Source: Lentisphaerota bacterium
Lineage (GTDB): Bacteria > Verrucomicrobiota > Lentisphaeria > Oligosphaerales > JABHEG01
Assembly (NCBI GenBank): GCA_018676675.1
Contig: JABHEG010000334.1
Span: 115,318-179,317, forward strand
Reading direction: 5' to 3'
Length of the DNA: 64,000 nt
Positions 54,632 through 63,958 of this stretch are shown here, in pieces. Made by a program: the position numbers and the translations under genes. The first letter of the stretch is position 1; each line of letters begins with the position of its first letter. Under the pieces are notes generated by a model. That model was not told the DNA's origin, ran no database searches, and saw only the letters and a program-made list of their open reading frames with translations.

Positions 54632-55611
54632 TTGCTGTCCTCCTCTGAGCTCGCGCCAGCGGTTGGCACGGTATCAGGGATGGTAACCGTTCTGAACACT
54701 TCGTCCAGACGTCCTTCCTCTGTGTGCAGTTCGTCGAAGCTCCAGCCCTTGTCCTGCAGCAATTTGCTGAGGGCAGCCGCTGAACATGTCTCACCGACAG
54801 ACTTGGGGAAGGCTCGCAGCACGCAGGCGCCATCGGCTTCCGAAAGAACATCAACACGGGAGACCTCGTCATGCCCTCCTAAGACCGCTGCGACGTCTTT
54901 GCTGGGAGCGCTCAGGACGCGCACCGTCACCGCACCGGAAATATCCGAACGCTGTTTGAGCTCGTCCGGTGTCCCGTTGAACACGAGTTTGCCGCGATCA
55001 ATGATGATGAGACGACTGCAGATCGCGTCGACTTCTTCAAGGATGTGGGTGGAGATGATGATCGCCTTCTCCTTACCCATACTCTTGATAAGATCACGGA
55101 CCTCCTGTTTCTGATTCGGGTCCAGACCATCCGTTGGTTCGTCCAAGACGAGCACCGGCGGATCGTGGATGATGGACTGAGCAAAGCATGTGCGGTGCGT
55201 ATATCCCTTGGACAACGTGTCAATCGGCTGATGGCGCACACGCTCAAGGAAGCAGGTAGTGATCACTCGCTCGACTGCTTCCCGCTTTGCTGTCCCCTTG
55301 AAGCCGCGCAGCTCTGCCACGAAGCCGAGGAATGCCTCAACGGTCATCTCCGGGTAGGACGGAGCATTTTCCGGCAGGTACCCGATCAATGACTTCGCCC
55401 CGATGGGGTCCTCCTCAATGTCATGCCCACCGACCTCAACCTTCCCGCCAGAAAGCGGAAGGAATCCGGTGACGATCCGCATGGTTGTCGATTTTCCTGC
55501 GCCATTCGGCCCCAGGAAGCCAAGTACCTCGCCTTTTTGGACCTCGAATGAGACATCGTCCACGGCAAGGTTCGGCCCGAACCACTTCATTACGTTCTGC
55601 GCCCGTATCAT
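54628..55611 (-). CDS. gldA: ABC transporter ATP-binding protein (GldA-like)
   Basis: A 327-residue ABC ATPase. Walker A is GPNGAGKST near residue 37. The signature is the LSKGY type (DTLSKGYTHRTCFAQ) rather than LSGGQ. Walker B is VLVLDEPTDGLDP, and the switch His is in ISTHILEEV. A C-terminal extension (about 230-327) ends the protein. It powers the permease at 53888-54631 and is first in the four-gene operon. GGAGGAGA precedes the ATG. Confidence 0.93.
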   Translation of the reverse strand: MIRAQNVMKWFGPNLAVDDVSFEVQKGEVLGFLGPNGAGKSTTMRIVTGFLPLSGGKVEVGGHDIEEDPIGAKSLIGYLPENAPSYPEMTVEAFLGFVAELRGFKGTAKREAVERVITTCFLERVRHQPIDTLSKGYTHRTCFAQSIIHDPPVLVLDEPTDGLDPNQKQEVRDLIKSMGKEKAIIISTHILEEVDAICSRLIIIDRGKLVFNGTPDELKQRSDISGAVTVRVLSAPSKDVAAVLGGHDEVSRVDVLSEADGACVLRAFPKSVGETCSAAALSKLLQDKGWSFDELHTEEGRLDEVFRTVTIPDTVPTAGASSEEDSK

Positions 55612-55632
55612 GCCTTTTCTGTCTCCTCCATA

Positions 55633-55658
55633 ATGTTCGCTATACCCTTTCCGAACAT
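55633..55658 (-). promoter_or_regulatory. Inverted repeat in the gldA leader
   Basis: A perfect 7-bp inverted repeat, ATGTTCG-N12-CGAACAT, lies 22-47 nt upstream of the ATPase start codon. Spacing of the half-sites is about two helical turns, as for a dimeric regulator, but no known operator matches. Confidence 0.35.
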
Positions 55659-55839
55659 GACAAGATCAGATTTCCGTCTCGTTACAGCAGGACCACTGCC
55701 GCCCATTCCGAGGCTGGACCCCGTGAACAGTGGGGGGGGCTGATCACCCCAAATAGCACCCCATACACGCCGGGCCGCCCAGCCCGGCTGATTTCGCATT
55801 TTGACACTCCGCCAAATCTGGAGTTCCACGGAGAAACGC

Positions 55840-55865
55840 AAAAAAAACGCGACCATCGGATCGCG
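55840..55865 (-). terminator. Rho-independent terminator after dGTPase
   Basis: On the minus strand CGCGA and TCGCG pair around an 8-nt loop (55848-55865) and are followed directly by eight T (55847-55840). It lies about 130 nt past the dGTPase stop. Confidence 0.8.
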
Positions 55866-55997
55866 TGCATTCCAGTTGCAGCCCAAGGGGGCACGGAACT
55901 GGCTCGAAGAAGCTTATACCTTCCCCTCGTTTTCCCAATTGTCAACCCAGTTTGTGAGAGAGCCGGTGCGGCGGGTTTGAGGCGGGCGCTCAGTGGA

Positions 55998-57362
55998 TCA
56001 CTCCGCAGACAAAGAAATGCCGGTTAGCCGTTTGAACATGGAAACGGCATAACGGTCAGTCATGCCGGCAACAAAGTCTGTGACCGCAAGAACACGCTCA
56101 TAGAGGGAGAGTTCTCCCGGGTCAGTGCGTCCTTTGCCGTAGAACTGTACGGGGAACAGCTTCAACAATGTCCGCGATTTCGCGGTGGCCGCTCCGCCTG
56201 CCTGTTCGTTAACAGCCTCAAGAAACAGCCCGATAAGCTGGCCGAGAACGTTGAAGCCTGCCGCCTCGATGAGGACGACGTCGTCGGCCGGATACACGCT
56301 GCTCGCAGCAACGGCTTTGAGTTGCTCAAACGGCTGAGCCCTCTCGACGCGGTCAGTCAGGGACTCGTCGAGATCGCCGGCCATTATCTGCTCCTCGGCT
56401 GCGAAAAATGCTTCCACCGTCTGCGCCACCACGGCCCCCACAGCCTTTGCCCGGAGGAAACTAATCTGAGAATTCGGGTGTCCTTCCATCGCAGCGTAGC
56501 GAGTTTCGTCCAGGGGAGTGTGGATCACGGCGCGATAAAGCGTCTCCACGTCATCGAAACTCACCAGTTTCATCCGGTAGCCATCCTCCAGGTCAATGAC
56601 GTGGTAGCAGATATCGTCGGCGGCCTCGACCAAATAGGCGAGCGGGTGTCGGCAGAACGCCGTCCCCGGGGCGGTGAGCGGTACCAGGCCCGTGGCGTTG
56701 GCCACCTCCTCAAATGTCTCTCGATCAGCGGCGAAGAAGCCGTGTTTCTTGTGACACGAGGTGCCTTTTGACACCCCGAGTACATCATTGGGGTACTTCA
56801 CGAATGCCGCCAGAGTCGCGTACGTAAGCTGCAGTCCACCATCATCTTCGGGCTGCTGCAAACGTGTGAGCACGCGCAGCCCTTGCGCGTTGCCTTCAAA
56901 GTTCAGCATGTCGCGCGCTTCAGAGCTGTTGGCCCCGAGCTCGTCGATGACCTCCTGCCCTTTGGGGTCGTTCTCGAACCAGTGCGCGATCGCGTTCTCA
57001 CCCGCGTGGCCAAACGGTGGATTGCCAATGTCATGAGCCAGGCAAGCTGTGGCAACAATGGCCCCGATGTCGGACGGGTGGCACGTCCGCGCCAGAGCCG
57101 AGCCTCCAGCCATGAGGCGCTCCCCAACCATCGTGCCCAACGAACGCCCAACACAGGAGGCCTCCAAACTGTGGGTCAGACGTGTGCGCACGTAGTCACT
57201 GTGAGAAAGCGGAAAGACCTGTGTCTTGTCCTGCAACCGCCGGAAGGCGGAGGAGAACACAATTCGGTCAAAGTCCCGTTCGAAAACGGTCCGTGTTCCG
57301 ACGCCACCCTCGTATCGCACTCTGCCCAGACGATTTGGGTTGAGCAACCGATCCCAATCCAT
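55998..57362 (-). CDS. dgt: dGTP triphosphohydrolase family protein
   Basis: A 454-residue HD-domain enzyme that hydrolyses dNTPs to the deoxynucleoside and triphosphate. The metal motif is present as THSLEA with CLAHDIGNPPFGHAGE. The N-terminus, FERDFDRIVFSSAFRRLQDKTQVFPL, and the segment LVEAADDICYHVIDLEDG are diagnostic for Dgt. Length fits the family (about 380-500). It is divergent from the HzsA-like gene and has its own terminator downstream. No signal; cytoplasmic. Confidence 0.93.
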   Translation of the reverse strand: MDWDRLLNPNRLGRVRYEGGVGTRTVFERDFDRIVFSSAFRRLQDKTQVFPLSHSDYVRTRLTHSLEASCVGRSLGTMVGERLMAGGSALARTCHPSDIGAIVATACLAHDIGNPPFGHAGENAIAHWFENDPKGQEVIDELGANSSEARDMLNFEGNAQGLRVLTRLQQPEDDGGLQLTYATLAAFVKYPNDVLGVSKGTSCHKKHGFFAADRETFEEVANATGLVPLTAPGTAFCRHPLAYLVEAADDICYHVIDLEDGYRMKLVSFDDVETLYRAVIHTPLDETRYAAMEGHPNSQISFLRAKAVGAVVAQTVEAFFAAEEQIMAGDLDESLTDRVERAQPFEQLKAVAASSVYPADDVVLIEAAGFNVLGQLIGLFLEAVNEQAGGAATAKSRTLLKLFPVQFYGKGRTDPGELSLYERVLAVTDFVAGMTDRYAVSMFKRLTGISLSAE

Positions 57363-57456
57363 GCCTTGCCGCTACCTTTCTGATGGTCCATGGTAAAAGA
57401 CGAGTGTTAACCATACAGCCCAGGCGGCGTTTCACCAGAGAGGTCTTTCCCCCCGA

Positions 57457-60396
57457 ATGCTACAGAGAATTGCCCAATTCCCGGTGCTGGCTGTGTGCAT
57501 GTCGGCATCCATGGCGATGGCGGCCGCGGATCGCCTGATTGCGGACTTCGAAGGCAAGACATATGCACCATGGACGGTGACAGGTACATGCTTTGGTCCC
57601 GGCCCCGCACACGGCACGCTCACGCGTCAGAACCCAGTGAGTGGCTTCCAGGGGAAGGGCCTGGTCAACACGTTCTTCCAGGGGGACAGGACTCAGGGCA
57701 CCCTCACCTCTCCTGAGGTGACCGTCGACCGGGACTTTGTAAACATGCTGGTCGGGGGCGGAGAGCACGAGAACCAGACCTGCATGAACCTTCTCAAGGG
57801 CGACAAGATCCTCCGGCAAGCCATGGGACGCAATAGCGAACGCCTGGTGTGGCAGACGTGGGACGTTCGGCGGCTCAAAGGCGAGCGGGTGCGGTTCCAG
57901 ATCATCGACCGGGCTCGAGGAGGCTGGGGTCACATCAACATCGACCACATCACCCTGAGTGATACAGCCAAGGCCCAGCCCAGAGGAGATCCGGTTATGG
58001 AGGCGGAGTTGGTCGAAGCCAAACGGCAGGAAGTGCTTCCCCGGCTGACCGCTCTGGGGGTCAGCGATATCGTGTTTGCCGTCCGGATGGTCGACCGTGA
58101 TGGGCATTGGTACGCCAACTTCGGGACGTGGTCGAACAACCCTGGCCGCAGGCTCTACCACGATGGAGGCAAGCTCTGTCGTCTCAATGTTGCCACCGGC
58201 AAAGTGACTGTGCTCCTCGATGATCCGAAGGGAGGCGTTCGCGATCCGCAACTGCACTACGATGGCGGAAAAATCCTGTTTTCCTACCGCAAAGGCGAGC
58301 AGCCCTACTACCACTTGTATGAAGTCAATATCGATGGATCGGGGCTCAGGCAGATTACCGATGGACCCCATGATGACATTGAACCGACCTATATGCCTGA
58401 CGGCAGTATCATCTTCGGTTCATCTCGCTGTAACCGAATGGTCAACTGTTACTACGTCCGCGTGGCCATCCTCTACCGCTGCGACAGCGATGGCAAGAAT
58501 ACCCGCCCTCTGTCGTCCAATATCGAGCATGATAACACGCCCTGGCCGCTTCCTGACGGTCGCGTTCTGCACCAACGATGGGAGTACATCGATCGCAGCC
58601 AGGTTCTTTACCATCATCTCTGGACCATGGATCCAGACGGGACCAATCAGATGGTCTACTACGGCAACCAACACCCGAGTACGGTCATGCTGGACGCCAA
58701 GCCTATCCCGGGAACGCAACGTGTTGTCGCGGCCTTCTCACCCGGCCATGGGCAGAACGAACATGCCGGATACATTACGGTCGTCTCGCCCAACCTGGGC
58801 CCTGACCACAAGGCCAGCGCAAAGCGCATCAGTCGTCACCTCCACCGCGATCCATACCCTTTGTCCGCGGATCTGTTCCTGATCGCCAACGAGTGCCGAA
58901 TTGAACTGCTGACAGCCGACGGTGAACGCATTCCCCTGTACAGCATGCCCGCTGAGTGGCGGCGGCACGATGGCAGGATGAAGGTGCACGAGCCGCGGCC
59001 GCTCCGCCCCAGGAAGCGCGAACATGTCATTCCGCCCCGGATCGTCCCCAACGTGTCAACCGGTACAGTGGCCGTTCAGAATGTCTACCACGGTCGCAAG
59101 ATGGACGGTGTGGCAGCAGGAGATATCAAGAAACTCCTGATCCTCGAGGCGTTGCCAAAGCCCGTGAATTTCAGTGGCGGCTGGGAGCCGCTTACGTACG
59201 GAGGCAGTTTCACCCTCGAGCGTGTCCTTGGCACCGTTCCTGTCGCAGAGGATGGATCAGCGTATTTTGCGGTCCCGGCGCTTCGCAGCCTTTTCTTGGT
59301 CGCCCTGGATGCGGAGAATCGCTCTGTGAAGCGGATGCAGAGCTTCTTTACCGTGCAACCGGGCGAGGTCTTCAGCTGTGTTGGGTGCCATGAACACCGA
59401 GTCAACACCCCCACTCATGCCGGCATCTCGGCGGGGACTCCGCAAGCTCTCGCGACTCGGGCAGCAGAGCGCATCCAGCCGTACGAAGGCGTTCCCGCCA
59501 TCTACGACTTCCCTCGCGACATCCAGCCAATCCTCGACCGGCACTGTGTCGCCTGCCATGGCTACGATGCCACACAGCGAGGGGGTGCCAGAGCAGGAGG
59601 CGTGATTCTGACGGGTGATCGGGGGGGAATGTACTCGCACAGCTACTTCATGTTGACCATCAAGAACCAGATTTCCGATGGCCGCAATGCCCACGGCAAT
59701 CGGCCGCCCCGCTCCATCGGTTCCTCCGCCAGCCCATTTCTCGAGAAGCTGACGCCAAAGCACTTTGGAGTCAGCACCAATGAACGCGAGCGCCTGGTTG
59801 CCAGGCTCTGGATAGAAAGCGCAGCCCCCTACCCCGGAACATACGCCGCCCTGGGCTCAGGAATGGTTGGTCGTGGCCGGCGCACAGAGGGATGGGGCAA
59901 GGAAACGGACGCCGCCATGGCCCGCCGTTGTGCATCCTGTCACAAGGACGAGAAGCGACTCCCGACATCCCCGGGCGATGACGTTCTCGAGGTCGGTTTC
60001 GGCGGCCGGCGTATCAACGCGAAGGACCCACGCTATCGCTTCAGCAACCACATCCTCTTCAATCTGAGCCGCCCCCAGAAATCGCTGCTCCTTCTCGCGC
60101 CGCTTGCCCGCGACGCAGGAGGCTATGCGGGCAAGCCGGGGCATCCCGTCGTCTTCAAGAACACGGCTGACCCCGACTACAGCATGCTGCTGGGGGCTGT
60201 TCGCGCAACGAAGGCTCAACTCGATCGGGTGAAGCGCTTTGACATGCCCGGTTTTCGCCCCAATAAGCACTATGTCCGTGAGATGATCCTCTACGGCATT
60301 CTCCCCTGCAATCCTGCGCCGGACCTCCACATCGATCCCTATGCTACCGACGAAGCCTATTGGCGCTCCCTGCATTACGCGCCACCAACCAAGTAA
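57457..60396 (+). CDS. HzsA-like propeller protein with three haem-binding motifs
   Basis: A 979-residue exported protein with a signal ending AMAAA. Residues about 25-175 form a sandwich like the C-terminal domain of GH32 levanases (DFEGKTYAPWTVTGTCFG...RLVWQTWDVRRLKG). A six-bladed WD/TolB-type propeller follows (VRDPQLHYDGGKILFSYRKG; DIEPTYMPDGSIIFGS). The C-terminal part carries three CxxCH haem c sites near residues 640, 696 and 824 (CVGCH, CVACH, CASCH). The layout resembles hydrazine synthase alpha subunit (HzsA)-related proteins, which occur widely in PVC bacteria that do not make hydrazine. It probably acts in the periplasm as a redox enzyme or carrier; substrate unknown. Confidence 0.82.
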   Translation: MLQRIAQFPVLAVCMSASMAMAAADRLIADFEGKTYAPWTVTGTCFGPGPAHGTLTRQNPVSGFQGKGLVNTFFQGDRTQGTLTSPEVTVDRDFVNMLVGGGEHENQTCMNLLKGDKILRQAMGRNSERLVWQTWDVRRLKGERVRFQIIDRARGGWGHINIDHITLSDTAKAQPRGDPVMEAELVEAKRQEVLPRLTALGVSDIVFAVRMVDRDGHWYANFGTWSNNPGRRLYHDGGKLCRLNVATGKVTVLLDDPKGGVRDPQLHYDGGKILFSYRKGEQPYYHLYEVNIDGSGLRQITDGPHDDIEPTYMPDGSIIFGSSRCNRMVNCYYVRVAILYRCDSDGKNTRPLSSNIEHDNTPWPLPDGRVLHQRWEYIDRSQVLYHHLWTMDPDGTNQMVYYGNQHPSTVMLDAKPIPGTQRVVAAFSPGHGQNEHAGYITVVSPNLGPDHKASAKRISRHLHRDPYPLSADLFLIANECRIELLTADGERIPLYSMPAEWRRHDGRMKVHEPRPLRPRKREHVIPPRIVPNVSTGTVAVQNVYHGRKMDGVAAGDIKKLLILEALPKPVNFSGGWEPLTYGGSFTLERVLGTVPVAEDGSAYFAVPALRSLFLVALDAENRSVKRMQSFFTVQPGEVFSCVGCHEHRVNTPTHAGISAGTPQALATRAAERIQPYEGVPAIYDFPRDIQPILDRHCVACHGYDATQRGGARAGGVILTGDRGGMYSHSYFMLTIKNQISDGRNAHGNRPPRSIGSSASPFLEKLTPKHFGVSTNERERLVARLWIESAAPYPGTYAALGSGMVGRGRRTEGWGKETDAAMARRCASCHKDEKRLPTSPGDDVLEVGFGGRRINAKDPRYRFSNHILFNLSRPQKSLLLLAPLARDAGGYAGKPGHPVVFKNTADPDYSMLLGAVRATKAQLDRVKRFDMPGFRPNKHYVREMILYGILPCNPAPDLHIDPYATDEAYWRSLHYAPPTK

Positions 60397-60637
60397 GCGT
60401 TGCCCCTCTTTCCTGCCCCTCCATGGGCGCCCCCGCCTTGCCAGTACCGGAACACGCGTGGGGCCGTCTGTCTTTCCTTCTACTCCCAGCCCATTCCCGC
60501 ATGCTCCAGGCCGGCGGCAAGGGGAAAACTCGAGCCGGCGTGGTAAGTTGTTCACTGTTTGACTAAGCGACCTGAGTTGCCGGGGTATCGGCTCGGTAAT
60601 TCGGCTTCTGAATCCAGGAAACGTGGAGAGTGTGGGC

Positions 60638-61654
60638 ATGATTAAGGTTGGTGTGGTTGGTTGTGGCGGACGTGGAAAAGGGCATGCGGCGCGCCTGCAT
60701 GCGATGGAAAACGTCGAACTCACAGGCGTGTGCGACATCATCAAGGAACGCGCTGATGAACTGGCGGCAAAGCTGAGTGTCCCCGCCCTGTATGACTTCC
60801 ACGAGTTCTTTGCCGACGTCGATGTCATCTGGGATTGCACCCGTGGCTTCGAACGCGCTCCTGTCGTGATTGACAGCGCCAATGCGGGTAAGCACGTCTT
60901 CTCTGAGAAGCCGATGGGAATCGACATCGAGAGTGCGGATCGTCTGATGGCGGCAATCCAGCGCAATGGGGTCAAGCATTCGTACTGCTACTCGCTTCAT
61001 TTCACGAACCCTTACAAGGCCGCCAAGGCCATCTTCGCGACCGGTGAACTAGGTGAACTGGTCAGCGTCTGGACCCGACGGTATATGCCGAGCGACATGC
61101 GTCCACGCTGGTATGGCGACCAAAGCCTGAGTGGCGGAGTCATCCTCGATTTCCAGAGCCATGACTTGGACCTTATCTGCTCGTTTGGCGGGATGCCCAG
61201 GACGGTTTTCGCGCACAGTGACCGCATTCGAGAGGGAGTCAAAGCGGACGAACACGCCGCTGTCACGATGGTTTTCGAGAAGGGAATGGGGTTCTCGGAA
61301 GTCAGCTGGTGGTCTCCAGTCGGCATGAGTGAATTCGGTGTGGTCGGGACGAAGGGCAGCGTCATCGCGGACGGTTCCGGGCGCGTGCGGAAGAAGCTCG
61401 ACGGTGGCGAGGAAGAAATCCTGGATGTCAACGCGGTCACGAACGTTGACCTCTCAGGCAGCATCGGCGAGCGCCAGACCGACGGATCGGTAAGGGATCT
61501 GGCCAGCCTGAACGAGACGCCGGAACAGCACTTTATTCGCTGTGTCGAGCAGGATCTGGACCCCATTGTGACTCCTCAAATGGCCTACAACGTCCTCAAA
61601 GTCGTTCTGGCAGCCCAGACGTCCGCCGACACCGGAGTTTCGGTGAATCTGTGA
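60638..61654 (+). CDS. Gfo/Idh/MocA family oxidoreductase (cytoplasmic)
   Basis: A 338-residue NAD(P)-dependent dehydrogenase. The Rossmann motif GVVGCGGRGKGH is at the start and the family SEKPMG motif is near residue 95. The C-terminal domain includes GGVILDFQSHDLDLICSFGG. Unlike the protein at 2151-3449 it has no Tat signal. Start: ATG 60638 with GGAGAG 7 nt upstream; a GTG at 60623 would put the ribosome site inside the gene. It is followed after 105 nt by the DUF4838 gene, suggesting it processes a sugar released by that enzyme. Confidence 0.92.
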   Translation: MIKVGVVGCGGRGKGHAARLHAMENVELTGVCDIIKERADELAAKLSVPALYDFHEFFADVDVIWDCTRGFERAPVVIDSANAGKHVFSEKPMGIDIESADRLMAAIQRNGVKHSYCYSLHFTNPYKAAKAIFATGELGELVSVWTRRYMPSDMRPRWYGDQSLSGGVILDFQSHDLDLICSFGGMPRTVFAHSDRIREGVKADEHAAVTMVFEKGMGFSEVSWWSPVGMSEFGVVGTKGSVIADGSGRVRKKLDGGEEEILDVNAVTNVDLSGSIGERQTDGSVRDLASLNETPEQHFIRCVEQDLDPIVTPQMAYNVLKVVLAAQTSADTGVSVNL

Positions 61655-61759
61655 CAGCGTAAATCCCTTCGCGGCAGACCGACACTCCCATCCGAAGTGC
61701 ACCCGTCCAGGCCACCTGTTCGGCCGGCTATGCACGTCCAGGCCAGGAGGAGAAACACC

Positions 61760-63958
61760 ATGTTCCGGTCATTAACAGGCCTCGTGTGCACGGGCCTCGT
61801 CCTCATCGTGTTGCTGGTCGTGACGTTCGCTTCACGGGCAGTTGGTGCGCCGAGCGACCTCAATCCGGTCCGCTTCAACCCGCACCCGGAGGGGACTCCT
61901 GTGTTGTTGGTTGCCGAGGCAGAGGCACTGGGACACATCTGTGTGATGGTGCCCGAAACGCGTGTTCTTCGCCAAGCAGTCAAAGAACTGCAGGAGTGCA
62001 TTTCCCTCACGACGGGCGCCCAGCTACTCGTCCTGCGTAGCGAGATCCGTGAGCCGGCAATCGTCATCGGCGACTGCCCGGCCGCAGCGAGGGCGGGGTT
62101 GAGTGGGAGGGATATGCCGACAGAGGGCTTCCAGATCAAGACGGCGGGGAACCGCGTCTACATCGTCGGCCACGACCAGGGAATACCGGGACTCCCAAAG
62201 GCAGTGTCCAACGGAACAGCCTGGGGCATTTTCGAGTTCCTTGAGCGTTTTGTCGGGGTGCGCTGGTACTACCCTGCGGCCCGTGGCGGCCGTTCGGTGG
62301 TCAAGACACCATCACTGATCATTCCGCCGGTCTGGATCGAGGATGAACCTGTCTTCCGGAAACGGCAGATCTACCCGCCATGCGGTCGTCCGTCCAATGG
62401 GACAGGCGAACGCCTCACTCCTCTCCACAACTGCCTGCGGGCCGGCAATTCATGGCCGGTTGAGCTGGTGGTCCACTCTCCTCACTGGGATCGGGTCCCG
62501 GAATACGTCGACCAACGCCCTGAGTTGTTTCAGCGCCGGGCCGATGGTTCGCGTAACGCTAAGATGATCTGTTACGGTCACCCAGCTACCCTCGAGGTCT
62601 ACGTAGAGAACATCGCCCGACACTTTGACATGAGTGAGAAGGCTCACATGGGCATCCGCGGGAATGCCATCACAGTGTCCCCAAACGATGCAGCTGTCGC
62701 GTGCAAATGCGAACACTGCCTTAAGCTCTGGGATCCCGACGGCGGCCAATACGGCACGGCCTCCCGCATCATGGCTGACTTCACCGCCCGACTGGCCAGA
62801 GAAGTGAAGAAGCGCTGGCCTGACAAGACCGTGATCTACCTTCCCTATCAGAACTACACGATGGCCCCCGGAGGCATCACGTTCCCTGGAAACGTGGAGA
62901 TCCAGATCTGCGGCATGCCTGGTTTGGCTCAGTACAAAGAGCCGGCGATTCGGGAATCTGAGCAGGCCAATATCGATCGCTGGTTCGTCGCCTCAAAGAG
63001 GAAGGTGCAGAATTGGCACTACAGCTGTTGGCCGGCCGACAAAACCAAGGCTCCCTACCAGTACCCGCACGTCCTGCAGCGTTTCTACCAGGAGAACCGC
63101 GACAAGCTCGTGGGGACGTTCATCAACGGTGTCAAAGACCACTGGCCTCGTCAGCACGTCAGCCTCTATTGCTGGATGAAACTGCTGTGGAGCCCGGACT
63201 TCGACGTCGACGCTGCAATCGACGCCTATTGTCAACGAATGTACGGCCCCGCTGCGGCCACTATGAAGGAGCTCGTGACGCTCCAGACGACTCGCTGGGA
63301 GCAAAGCCGTTGGCCAAACGGCCGCATGTCCCCCAAGGCCATCTACGAGCAGTGCTTCCCGCGGCCTGTTTATGATCGCATGTTTGCGCTCCTCGCCCAA
63401 GCTCGATCAGAGGCCGCAGACACCGCGGAAGCGGCAGCACATGTCGCCTACTACGCAAAGCCTTTCCAGGCATTTCAGACCGAGTTCGAAGCGGTGGTAG
63501 AGGGAAAGGGTGCGCATGCGCTGACCGCCCTCAAGGCAGCCGATGACCCGCTCATTGACGGCCGGCTCGACGACTCTGCATGGGGGAACGCCCCAATCAC
63601 CCATCTCCACGTGAACAAGGGAGGCAAGGAGGCAAAGCCGCGCTACGCCACGGATGTCAAAATGGTCTGGACGCTGACCGGCGTCACCCTCGGTCTTGTC
63701 AACCATGAGCCTTCACCCACCACACTCGTGCGCAACCTGCACTCACGAGACGACTCGATGGCGTGGTGGGACGACAATATCGAGCTCTTCTTCGACGTGA
63801 CGGGGACCAAGGAAGGTGAGTATTACCAGTTCATCATTAACCCGAACGGAGCCATTTCTGACTTCGAGCGCAGAATTCGGTTGGATTCCGTAACCTGCTT
63901 GCCGCGTGGTCATAGGAACTTCTCCTTGTCGATACCACGCTCGTCTGGCGCACTATAG
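61760..63958 (+). pseudogene. DUF4838 glycosidase-like gene, truncated in its CBM9-like domain
   Basis: Reads 732 codons. A signal peptide or membrane anchor (LVLIVLLVVTFAS) is followed by a GH67/GH20b-like N-terminal domain and the DUF4838 core with the CxCxxC motif (VACKCEHCLKLW). A C-terminal CBM9-like domain begins at DPLIDGRLDDSAWGNAPI. This domain proceeds normally through DNIELFFDVTGTKEGEYYQFIINPNGAISDFE and then breaks off: the last 30 or so residues (after about 63870) do not fit and the frame stops. CBM9-like domains normally continue for about 80 more residues. AGGAGG precedes the ATG. The enzyme core is intact, so the product may still be active. Confidence 0.72.

Larger units (their letters stand above)
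55612..55997. other. Intergenic region of 386 bp upstream of the gld-type operon
   Basis: No gene is supported. From right to left it holds the dGTPase terminator (55840-55865), a GC-rich 7-bp hairpin GCCGGGC/GCCCGGC (55769-55788), a run of eight G near 55731, and an inverted repeat just upstream of the ATPase gene (55633-55658). The gld operon promoter must lie here, but I could not find convincing -35 and -10 boxes. Confidence 0.5.

Noticed and set aside
55801..55829. A perfect TTGACA on the plus strand
   Set aside because: No -10 hexamer lies at 16-18 bp and no plus-strand gene follows within reach.
57457..60396. Evidence for anammox metabolism
   Set aside because: HzsA-related proteins are broad; no other hydrazine or nitrite pathway genes appear in the window.
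63743..63913. A 56-codon minus-strand gene starting MTTRQAGYGIQPN
   Set aside because: Only its first 13 codons lie in the foreign sequence; the rest is antisense to the CBM9-like domain, so it is a truncated gene start, not a complete gene.
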